Source: an uncultured Collinsella sp. (lineage in GTDB: Bacteria; Actinomycetota; Coriobacteriia; Coriobacteriales; Coriobacteriaceae). Taken from it: DNA of 6,273 nt. The notes beneath the pieces were generated by a model. The model was not told where the DNA came from, made no database searches, and was given only the letters and a program-made list of their open reading frames with translations. How positions within the stretch are numbered: position 1 is the stretch's first letter; every line of letters begins with the position of its first letter. Positions 1-5,090 of the stretch are shown one piece after another. The stretch lies in NCBI GenBank assembly GCA_900545075.1, contig UQXT01000107.1, positions 1 through 6,273 on the forward strand, read 5' to 3'. The position numbers and the translations under genes were made by a program.

Positions 1-1368
1 CTGCCTTACGCCATTGCCACGGCGCCGTCTTTCCTTCCCTTCATCCCCTTCCTTCTCTCGTCGATACTCCTGCTCGGGGCCACAAGGCCTGCGACCCTGG
101 CGGCGAAGGCGCCCGTGCCCAAATTCCGGCGCCTTATCCAGATCGTGTTTTCGATAATCGCCGCGGGGACCGCGATGCTCCTCGCCGGCCTCGCACCCGG
201 GGGCATTTACGCCTTGGCCCTAAACGGCTTCGGGCAAATTGGGTACCCGATCTCCTTCTTCCATGACGGCGCGCTTACCACCACGACCGCGGGAAACGTC
301 TTCACAGCCCTGCTTATCGCGCTGCTTGCGGGCGGAACCTTGATATCCGTTTGTTCCGTCGTCCTATCGACCGCAACGAGGCGCGTCCTCGCAGGCCCCC
401 TTACCTCCGCGCTGCTTGTCGCGGCCCCGGTATTCCCGTTACTGTCCGATTCGGCACTGGAGCATAACGCCGCGCTCAATCTCCTGCCGCTGGCCGTATT
501 CTCGCCTATCGAGGCAACGGGTTACGTAGGATGCTTCCCGACAGAATTCATTGGCTCCGGTTCAGGCAGCGCATCGATGCTTGCCGTGGCCCTGGCATAC
601 GTCGCGGTCTTTTTTGCGGTCGGCGCCGTTGCGACACGTTCCCCCAAACAGCCTGGACCCGCGAAAAAGCACCATGGGCTCGAGCTTCTAGGCGCGAGCG
701 TGGGATACGGAAGCACGACGATACTTTCAATCGGGTCGCTTTTCCTGAGCCCGGGAACGGCGGCGGGCCTCGTTGCTCCCAACGGCTCGGGGAAAACCGC
801 CCTTCTTGAAGCGCTGTCGGGCCAATTTCCCACCCGCATCCGCTCGGGAAGCCTGGCGGCAGACGGAATCTGCCAACGTCGATCAGCCGAATTTGCAGAA
901 CTCGTCTACCTGAGCTCTTCGGGCAGCGCGGATCTCTATCCCACGCTATCGGCCATCGAGCACCTTGCTTTCGTTAGGGAGGCGTGGAAATCGGCCGCCG
1001 ACATCGACTCGCTCTGCGACTCCCTCGGAATCTCCCCATATCTCGACAAGCCGACCCGTAAACTCTCGACAGGAATGAAGCAGCAGGTAAAGCTTGCCAT
1101 GGCGATAGCGACCGATTGCCCGTACCTCATCCTCGATGAACCGCTGAACGGCCTCGATCCGGGAAAACGGAAAACCTCCTGCGACGCGATGCGCAGCGAG
1201 GTGGCGCGGGGACGAAGCGTGCTCATTTCAAGCCATCTGCTCGACGACCTGGCAGACCTCACCAACTCGTTCTACTTCATCGAGGCCGGCACGCTCGTGG
1301 AAAAGATCAAGTCGTCCTCGCAGACGCTCAAGCAGGAATACCTCGATACATACGAGGGAGGTGAATGA
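1..1368 (+). CDS. ABC transporter, fused membrane domain plus ATP-binding domain (5' partial)
   Basis: The frame is open from the first base, so the protein starts outside the window; the GTG at 115 is only the first in-window start codon. Numbering from that GTG, hydrophobic segments lie at about residues 8-30, 61-84, 90-110 and 154-174, with another before residue 1. A C-terminal ATPase domain begins near residue 188. It shows an A-loop-like Tyr198, Walker A APNGSGKT (221-228), the signature LSTGMKQQ (317-324), Walker B LILDEP with catalytic Glu342, a D-loop (LNGLDP) and H-loop His374 (SSH). Known for the family: such ATPases power export or import across the inner membrane, and membrane and ATPase domains on one chain usually work as a dimer. 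Oddities: the first Walker A glycine is Ala, and the Q-loop glutamine is absent (VYLSSSG in its place). An exporter of a peptide or lipid-like substrate is inferred from the LSTGMKQ type of ATPase; the substrate is unknown. Confidence 0.88.
   Translation: MPYAIATAPSFLPFIPFLLSSILLLGATRPATLAAKAPVPKFRRLIQIVFSIIAAGTAMLLAGLAPGGIYALALNGFGQIGYPISFFHDGALTTTTAGNVFTALLIALLAGGTLISVCSVVLSTATRRVLAGPLTSALLVAAPVFPLLSDSALEHNAALNLLPLAVFSPIEATGYVGCFPTEFIGSGSGSASMLAVALAYVAVFFAVGAVATRSPKQPGPAKKHHGLELLGASVGYGSTTILSIGSLFLSPGTAAGLVAPNGSGKTALLEALSGQFPTRIRSGSLAADGICQRRSAEFAELVYLSSSGSADLYPTLSAIEHLAFVREAWKSAADIDSLCDSLGISPYLDKPTRKLSTGMKQQVKLAMAIATDCPYLILDEPLNGLDPGKRKTSCDAMRSEVARGRSVLISSHLLDDLADLTNSFYFIEAGTLVEKIKSSSQTLKQEYLDTYEGGE
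1357..1362 (+). promoter_or_regulatory. Ribosome-binding site GGAGGT that sets the start of the next gene
   Basis: A near-perfect Shine-Dalgarno sequence lies inside the last codons of the ABC gene and is 7 nt from the ATG at 1370. The alternative upstream GTG at 1361 overlaps this site and cannot use it, so ATG 1370 is preferred. Placing the site inside the upstream coding region suggests translational coupling. Confidence 0.8.
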
Positions 1369-1369
1369 C

Positions 1370-1798
1370 ATGATAGGCAAGAGCTATGCAAAGATAGCGA
1401 TTGTTGGCTTTGTACTTTGTCTTGCAATGGTGCTATGTGCATCATTTGCGAGGTATAGGTCCGAGCAGTCGTTCATCGATGGCGCTGAAAATGGGTTTGG
1501 CATAGACGGGATGTATGTCAACGATGGCGCGACCAGGCCGTCTATGGCGATTCTTGCAGGCGAAGACATGGAATGGCAAATCTGTAATGACGATGGCTCT
1601 TGTATGAGTGGTCGTTTGGCCGCAACGAGCGATCCGAATTCGTTTGATCTTCTCGACAATGATGGATCGGATTGCGGTTCAGTTCACCTGTCGTATGCAT
1701 CACGAGACGGGATGGACGGCATTCTCTACGTCTCTCACGAGACTGGCGATTTCAAGATGCGCAGGACTAACCGAGTGCCGGCTTTTATCGAGGAGTGA
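1370..1798 (+). CDS. Small membrane-anchored extracytoplasmic protein of unknown function
   Basis: This encodes 142 residues from ATG 1370. A short basic N-terminus is followed by one hydrophobic helix at about residues 7-27 and then a soluble, mostly acidic domain, which by the positive-inside rule should lie outside the membrane. That domain has three cysteines (72, 78, 102) and several Gly/Asp turns (GMYVNDG, NDDGSC, DNDGSDCG), suggesting a small beta-rich fold. There is no LxxC lipobox in the expected place, so it looks like an anchored protein rather than a lipoprotein. The start lies two bases after the ABC stop and the ribosome-binding site lies within the ABC gene, so the two are almost certainly one operon. 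It may be an accessory, substrate-capture or immunity partner of the transporter; that is inference only. Its codons are visibly more AT-rich than those of the ABC gene. I do not recognise the family. Confidence 0.75.
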   Translation: MIGKSYAKIAIVGFVLCLAMVLCASFARYRSEQSFIDGAENGFGIDGMYVNDGATRPSMAILAGEDMEWQICNDDGSCMSGRLAATSDPNSFDLLDNDGSDCGSVHLSYASRDGMDGILYVSHETGDFKMRRTNRVPAFIEE

Positions 1799-1803
1799 GA
1801 ATT

Positions 1804-1832
1804 CCCGGCGGTCTGCCGATCAGGCCGCCGGG
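1804..1832 (+). terminator. Strong GC hairpin after the ABC operon, possible terminator without a T-run
   Basis: Arms CCCGGCGG (1804-1811) and CCGCCGGG (1825-1832) pair perfectly. The stem continues inward through a U-G pair and CTG/CAG to a 5-nt loop, about 12 bp in all. It begins 6 nt after the stop codon, where a terminator is expected, but no T-run follows, so it may instead be a transcript-end stabiliser. Confidence 0.45.
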
Positions 1833-1840
1833 GTATCGAA

Positions 1841-1878
1841 TCCCGCATTCATCCGTACACACACGGATGAATGCGGGA
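1841..1878. repeat. Perfect 16-bp inverted repeat with a 6-nt spacer
   Basis: TCCCGCATTCATCCGT (1841-1856) is the exact reverse complement of 1863-1878, with spacer ACACAC. Eight bases of the right arm, CGGATGAA (1864-1871), recur as a direct repeat at 1885-1892. There is no T-run on either strand. It lies exactly between the intact ABC operon and the start of the broken-gene region, so it could be a terminator-like hairpin, a mobile-element end or a recombinase site; the sequence does not decide. Confidence 0.7.
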
Positions 1879-1900
1879 AGTGTCCGGATGAAGTTGATAA

Positions 1901-2245
1901 TCAAGGAAACAATGCCGTTCTGCCTGGGACGGCTTTGGTCTGGACTTTAACTACAACATCGCAATCGACACTTATCAGCTCGCGCGACGCGCATGGCCAA
2001 ATCTCGGACGCTGGTGCATAGAGGGCCTTCGAGATTTACTGTACATCCAAAACGACGACGCACACCGCGTGCTCGCCGACTGCGAAGACGAGATGGCTGT
2101 CTACAATGCGATCAGAAACGGCATGAAGTCCGGAGATCTTTCTGTCGAACCGCCGCGCCGTCGCGCGAGCCGACCGGGCAACCCGGGCAATCTGGGCAAT
2201 CTGGTCCCGGCTCTCCCGGTCGTATTCCTACGATATCGCCCCTAG
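1901..2245 (+). pseudogene. DEDDh (DnaQ-like) 3'-5' exonuclease, C-terminal remnant
   Basis: The frame is open from just after a TAA at 1898 to the TAG at 2243 but has no usable start codon. From about 1937 the translation reads like the second half of an epsilon-type exonuclease: GLDFNYNIAIDTYQLARRAW, then a helical stretch ending in AHRVLADCEDEMAVYNAI. The His and Asp of AHRVLAD fit the H-x4-D of motif III of this family, and IDTYQLARR fits the conserved segment before it. The N-terminal half, with the first metal-binding DxE and the NxxFD motif, is missing, so the fragment cannot be catalytic. The C-terminal tail is low-complexity (PGNPGNLGNL). In known proteins this fold proofreads DNA or trims nucleic acid ends; here it is a relic, most likely left by deletion or insertion of accessory DNA. 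Confidence 0.6.
2175..2201 (+). repeat. Three tandem 9-nt repeats (CGGGCAACC type)
   Basis: Units at 2175-2183, 2184-2192 and 2193-2201 differ by one or two bases. In the exonuclease-remnant frame they encode Pro/Gly/Asn/Leu; one frame over they encode collagen-like Gly-Gln-Pro/Ser triplets that continue as GPGSPG. Either the tail was always low-complexity or a collagen-like tail has become frameshifted. Confidence 0.6.
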
Positions 2246-2257
2246 ATCACCAATGTG

Positions 2258-2497
2258 TCAGATAAAGAATGAGGCAATGGCTGTGATTACGCCTACGGCA
2301 GATGCAACGACTGCGCCTTTTTTCCTCTCCTTTAGTCCGACGAATAGGGTTGCCGTAAAGTAAAGGGCGGAAATGCAGGCTATGGCAAGCGAAACGAGTT
2401 CCTTGGGCGGTTTCAGCAAAAGGTCGCTAGCAAAGAGTAATGCAAGCAGGGCAAAGCCAATTGTGTTCAAGTATCTCGATTGATTTTGCGACAACAT
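2258..2497 (-). CDS. Small three-helix membrane protein, possible immunity or accessory protein
   Basis: This encodes 79 residues with three predicted membrane helices at about residues 11-28, 33-54 and 60-79. A strongly basic KERKK loop sits between helices 2 and 3 and should face the cytoplasm. The ATG at 2497 is preceded by a good ribosome-binding site (AGGAAG, about 5 nt away). It starts only 12 nt after the stop of the secreted-protein gene, so they are co-transcribed. A tiny multi-helix membrane protein directly downstream of a small secreted cysteine-containing protein resembles the layout of bacteriocin or toxin immunity genes, but no family signature supports this; function is unassigned. 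Confidence 0.72.
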   Translation of the reverse strand: MLSQNQSRYLNTIGFALLALLFASDLLLKPPKELVSLAIACISALYFTATLFVGLKERKKGAVVASAVGVITAIASFFI

Positions 2498-2509
2498 GGC
2501 AACTTCCTT

Positions 2510-2914
2510 TCAGAACATGCAAGTGAAAAGTCGGTACGATGTCATTGCGGTTGCAAAAAAGCCGCCGCTAGGACCGGTTGTCACGAGACCGGCGATAACT
2601 TCAGCGGCGCCAGCAAGGTAGGGATCGCGCGGGCAAGCCTCCTCCTTCGCGTTCAGCTTGACCTTGTGAGGGACGGTGCGGTTATTTGCAGATCCGTGAG
2701 AATCGCACCACGCCTTGGAATATGAATCCGTGCAGCGCCCGCGCTCAAAAGGGGATTTATCGTAATTTTCGTCGTAGTTGTCTCCGACGTAGATCTCGCT
2801 GCTCTCGGCGGGAGATCCCTCGTCGGCATAGGCTGCCGCAACGGTCACAAATGGTGTCATGACAAGGGAGGGGCAAAGAGCTGCTGAGACGATGGAGGGC
2901 AGGCATTTCTTCAT
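2510..2914 (-). CDS. Secreted four-cysteine protein with a Gly-rich hydrophobic tail (bacteriocin-like, unassigned)
   Basis: This encodes 134 residues. A classic Sec signal peptide (MKK, a hydrophobic core, then AYA) predicts cleavage after Ala30, leaving about 104 residues. The mature part starts acidic (DNYDENYDKSPFE) and has four cysteines at 61, 70, 94 and 132, enough for two disulfides. It ends in a Gly/Ala-rich hydrophobic stretch at about 98-124. The ATG at 2914 has a strong ribosome-binding site (AAGGAG, 6 nt away). The upstream partner is a thioredoxin-fold remnant and the downstream partner a three-helix membrane protein, a set that fits secretion and disulfide formation of a bacteriocin-like product with immunity. 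The segment with HGSANNRTVPHKVKL faintly recalls lactococcin-972-type proteins, but I cannot support that assignment. Because the gene ahead is truncated, its native promoter may be lost; none is visible in the 29-nt gap. Confidence 0.75.
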   Translation of the reverse strand: MKKCLPSIVSAALCPSLVMTPFVTVAAAYADEGSPAESSEIYVGDNYDENYDKSPFERGRCTDSYSKAWCDSHGSANNRTVPHKVKLNAKEEACPRDPYLAGAAEVIAGLVTTGPSGGFFATAMTSYRLFTCMF

Positions 2915-2943
2915 GGCTGGCTCCTTAATCTGGCCTTTGATAG

Positions 2944-3165
2944 TTACTCGATGTCGCCTCCTTCCGCTTTATATCCGTTGTATTCGGCGTATTTCTTTAA
3001 TAAGGCAAGAGGTTCTTCCTCTCCTTCGGATAAGCCGATGATGTTTCCTTGATCATCCAGTATGAATACGGACGGAATATGCTCAAGTTCATATTCGTCA
3101 TACACGGTCTTATCTTAATCTATGTATATGGGAAAGTCTCCTTCATGGACCGAGGCTTCGTTTTG
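2944..3165 (-). pseudogene. Thioredoxin-fold (TlpA/bacteriocin-accessory type) protein, truncated and with an in-frame stop
   Basis: Read on the minus strand, one frame gives DFPIYID, then a TAA (3115-3117), then DKTVYDEYELEHIPSVFILD followed by DQGNIIGLSEGEE and a lysine-rich end at TAA 2944-2946. This is the C-terminal half of a thioredoxin fold: the cis-proline strand (IPSVFILD), the D-x-x-G-x-x turn and the last helix (LALLKKY). The CxxC half is absent, and by about 3165 the sequence has changed to other material. Both the truncation and the single stop codon argue for a dead gene; a GTG at 3105 could start only a fold-less stub. It ends 29 nt before the secreted four-cysteine gene, so it was probably first in that operon. 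Thioredoxin-like accessory proteins are known beside bacteriocin and disulfide-peptide genes; the role here is inferred. Confidence 0.65.
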
Positions 3166-3166
3166 A

Positions 3167-3385
3167 AACGGGATACCGCTTCGATTCGTTCCGGACGCGG
3201 ATGTGGACGTAACTGGTCTCGGTGGCAAGTGCGATTTCAGTGCTGTATATGACTTAACGGGAATGTCCGAGCAGTGCCGGAGTCTCCACCTGGATTGTTC
3301 CGACTGGAACATCAGCCCGAATACACTGCATAGCGACTCCAACAAGAACGTCCCCGGCGTAATCCTTCCCAAGGCATGGCAATAG
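3167..3385 (+). pseudogene. C-terminal fragment of a BspA-like (DUF285-type) surface repeat protein
   Basis: The frame is open between TGA 3164 and TAG 3383 and lacks a plausible start for a whole protein. The translation contains DVTGLGGKCDFSAVYDLTGM, then EQCRSLHLDCSDWN, and ends VPGVILPKAWQ. The spacing of GM...C.SL.L..S.WN resembles the repeat unit of BspA-type leucine-rich surface proteins (GMF.GC.SL..LDLS.WdTS), and the PxAWQ end looks like a natural C-terminus. About 72 residues remain. Its 5' boundary meets the truncated thioredoxin gene on the other strand at about 3165, marking a recombination junction. The frame is the same as the downstream pilin-like frame, interrupted only by this TAG. 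The family assignment is moderate. Confidence 0.45.
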
Positions 3386-3434
3386 CCAAGATGCCGCAGC
3401 GGCAAGACAAAGACAGATTCCCGCGATAACCCTA

Positions 3435-3464
3435 CGCTCAGCTCGTTTCTGTTCACCCTGAGCG
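3435..3464 (+). promoter_or_regulatory. Inverted repeat directly upstream of the pilin ribosome-binding site
   Basis: CGCTCAG (3435-3441) and CTGAGCG (3458-3464) pair perfectly across a 16-nt spacer and end on the base before the ribosome-binding site. It could be a leader hairpin or an operator. No clear -10/-35 pair was found upstream, so the pilin promoter is unplaced. Confidence 0.3.
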
Positions 3465-3471
3465 AAGGGAG
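3465..3471 (+). promoter_or_regulatory. Ribosome-binding site AAGGGAG for the pilin-like gene
   Basis: AAGGGAG lies 8 nt before the ATG at 3480. It is the only good Shine-Dalgarno/start pair ahead of the prepilin signal, and it picks the reading frame that must cross the G-run to reach the pilin frame. Confidence 0.6.
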
Positions 3472-3479
3472 TGTCGCAT

Positions 3480-4468
3480 ATGCATGCAGCGGCGCAGAAC
3501 CTCCGGGGGGGGTATCTCCTAGAGGTATCCGCCTCCGAGGCCAAGGAATCATCGAGTACGTCCTGATCATCGCGGTCATCGGCCTGGTGATCGTGTTCGC
3601 GGGACCCGGCGTGGCCGGAGCCATCCGCAACCAGTTCAACCTGGTCGGCAACACGGTGAACAATGGGACGGTTGGCGGCGTCGAGGGAGGCGCATCCGGC
3701 GGAGGGTCTGCAGGTACCGATTCCGCGACCGTCCAGGCGGCTATCGCCAAGGACGCGAAGGACTGGACCCTCGAAGAGCAGAAGGCCGTGGCCGAGGACA
3801 TCGCCGCGAAGGGCGAGGCATCGTCCGCCTTCGCCAAGGCGGAGGCCGCGATGAATGCAGGGACGAAGTTCTCGATGAAGCTCAACGATGGTCAGACGCT
3901 CGAGTACAAGATTATCGGCATCAACCACGATGACTTGGTCGATGGTAGCGGCAAGGCGGGCCTGACGTTCCTCACCACCTCGACGGGTATCAAATCTCGC
4001 GTGAACGCCACCATCACCAATGCCGGTGGCTGGGAGAAGTCGGAACTCCGCGCGAAGATGAACTCCGGCGAGATCTGGAACCTGATGCCCTCCGATTTCC
4101 AATCCAAGGTGAAGCCGGTCAGGAAGCTGACGAACAACGTTGATGGAACCGACAAGAATGCCGCCGTGACGGCGACCTCGGACAAGCTGTTCATGCTCAG
4201 TTATTCCGAAATCGTCGAGACCCCTTATAGCGGCTGGTCTGGTTATTCTTGGATCGGAAACGAAGAAACCCAGTACGAGGTCTTCAAGGGTAAGGTGACG
4301 AACAATTATTCGGGTAACGATTGCCTGAGTGTTGGCGTCGCTTGGTGGGAGCGTTCCTTGAATCCGAGCGCCTCTGCGCTCTTCCTCTATGTCAACAGTA
4401 ACGGCGATCCGTCGTACAACTACGGCGCGACGAACTCGAATCGCGTCTGCCCAGCTTGGTGCTTCTAG
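3480..4468 (+). CDS. Prepilin-like surface protein with C-terminal DUF6273-like domain, out of frame at a G8 tract
   Basis: The frame ending at TAG 4466 encodes a prepilin cleavage site, RLRG|QGIIEY at about 3530-3559, with Glu at +5 and Tyr at +6 as in Flp/type IV pilins. A hydrophobic helix (VLIIAVIGLVIVFAGPG) follows, then a Gly/Ser-rich linker (about 3660-3720), an Ala/Lys/Glu-rich helical stretch, and a domain from about 3870 to the end. That domain (GGWEKSELR, SDKLFMLSYSEI, VAWWERS, VCPAWCF) resembles DUF6273. The pilin frame has no ATG or GTG upstream of the signal. ATG 3480 with its ribosome-binding site is in another frame and, with eight G at 3505-3512, reads 28 codons to TGA 3564. 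With nine or six G it joins the pilin frame: at nine, a 21-residue basic leader and 308 mature residues. The GTG at 3587 would remove the signal and has no ribosome-binding site. Likely a pilus subunit or surface adhesin switched by slippage; a homopolymer sequencing error is the main alternative. Confidence 0.72.
3505..3512 (+). repeat. Poly-G tract (G8), candidate phase-variation switch
   Basis: Eight consecutive G lie 22 nt after the A of ATG 3483's preceding codon pair, that is within codons 9-11 of the reading frame starting at ATG 3480, and before the prepilin cleavage site. Tract lengths of 9 or 6 place the pilin in frame; 7 or 8 end early. Long G-runs in coding regions are known slippage sites for phase-variable surface genes. 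Confidence 0.7.
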
Positions 4469-4480
4469 ATTCATCTGTTA

Positions 4481-4511
4481 AGCCCGCACGGCCTGTGCGG
4501 GCTTTTCTTTT
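4481..4511 (+). terminator. Rho-independent terminator of the pilin-like gene
   Basis: A perfect 9-bp stem, AGCCCGCAC (4481-4489) with GTGCGGGCT (4495-4503), has a 5-nt loop and runs into TTTTCTTTT. It lies 12 nt after the stop codon. Confidence 0.9.
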
Positions 4512-4902
4512 GGCGGTTACTCGAACGGTTTGATGTTTGTGGCACAGGTTATCAGTTTAAGGAGAAATGGGGTCATACAGCGGCTCTCAGAGCGCCTGCT
4601 GCACTCCCCCGCCATTACCTCTGCGGCGTCCTCATATAGAGCCCATCTCGCTTGGCGTTTCGTTGCAACGGCCCACTTGTCCACCGATCAAGTGAACTAC
4701 TGGAATAAATACAGCGACACGCTTGTTCGTTACAGTCGCTATATCTATGTAAATCGCCGCGATAAATACAGCCCTTACTCGGCTGTATACCAGCTACGCG
4801 TATGTAGATTCATATCGCGTTAATAAATCGGCTCAAGCGCATGCAAAACGCGCAAGTAGCCTCAAAAGGCGAATATCGCGCAAGCAGATTTTTGGCACCC
4901 TG
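4512..4902. other. Intergenic stretch without a convincing gene
   Basis: No frame here has a credible start, ribosome-binding site and recognisable protein. A 97-codon frame (start TTG 4530 or ATG 4533 to TAA 4821) lacks a ribosome-binding site and is Tyr/Arg-rich in its second half. A 41-codon frame starts at ATG 4569, too close to an AAGGAG (4560-4565). Base composition shifts to AT-rich from about 4690. The structured part is described separately. A degraded gene or an unrecognised small RNA is possible. Confidence 0.5.
4709..4820. repeat. Array of three successive hairpins, two sharing ATAAATACAGC
   Basis: Hairpin 1 pairs 4709-4718 with 4735-4744, 10 positions with one mismatch. Hairpin 2 pairs ATACAGCC (4766-4773) with GGCTGTAT (4781-4788) perfectly around a 7-nt loop. 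Hairpin 3 pairs 4796-4804 with 4811-4820, 9 bp with one bulge. The left sides of hairpins 1 and 2 share ATAAATACAGC. This could be a structured RNA or a degenerate repeat; no known RNA family is recognised. Confidence 0.4.
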
Positions 4903-4932
4903 TTGCTTAATCAAAATTAAGCAATTGCTTAA
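4903..4932. repeat. Triple half-site palindrome (TTGCTTAA, inverted, direct)
   Basis: TTGCTTAAT (4903-4911) is inverted at 4916-4924 after a 4-nt spacer, and TTGCTTAA occurs again at 4925-4932. The last two make a perfect 16-bp palindrome, TTAAGCAATTGCTTAA (4917-4932). It abuts the T-run of the tRNA terminator. The shape suggests an operator or recombination site; no regulator gene is in the window. Confidence 0.6.
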
Positions 4933-4965
4933 AACAAAAAAGGTCAGGCACTAGATGCCTGACCT
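4931..4965 (-). terminator. Rho-independent terminator of tRNA-Pro
   Basis: On the minus strand a perfect 10-bp stem, AGGTCAGGCA with TGCCTGACCT (4941-4950 and 4956-4965) and a 5-nt loop, is followed by TTTTTGTTTT (4931-4940). It starts 9 nt after the tRNA CCA end. Confidence 0.92.
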
Positions 4966-4974
4966 GCAAACTTC

Positions 4975-5051
<77 letters not shown>

Positions 5052-5090
5052 AAGCTTTTGTTTGTTGCTCTGCTCTCGCTCGCAACAGGG

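Noticed and set aside
1800..2250. CRISPR array or insertion sequence ends
   Set aside because: There is only one 16-bp inverted pair and one short tandem repeat; there are no regularly spaced repeats and no transposase fragment.
1993..2265. 90-codon frame ending in a collagen-like GQP/GQS run
   Set aside because: The rest is Arg-rich noise antiphase to the exonuclease remnant. The collagen-like part comes from the 9-nt tandem repeat, noted as a repeat only.
2510..2914. Lactococcin-972 family assignment
   Set aside because: Only a weak resemblance around HGSANNRTVPHKV; the cysteines, length and neighbouring ABC type do not clearly match, so no family name is given.
3254..4474. 406-codon open frame on the minus strand
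   Set aside because: It is antisense to the pilin/DUF6273 frame, is rich in Arg and shows no domain; it is an open-frame artefact of high GC content.
4530..4823. 97-codon Tyr-rich frame with KYS/RYS motifs
   Set aside because: It has no ribosome-binding site, no known domain and overlaps the hairpin array; it is kept only as a remark in the intergenic entry.
4330..4970. Template repeat of a diversity-generating retroelement
   Set aside because: No second copy similar to 4330-4468 and no reverse transcriptase gene is present in the window.
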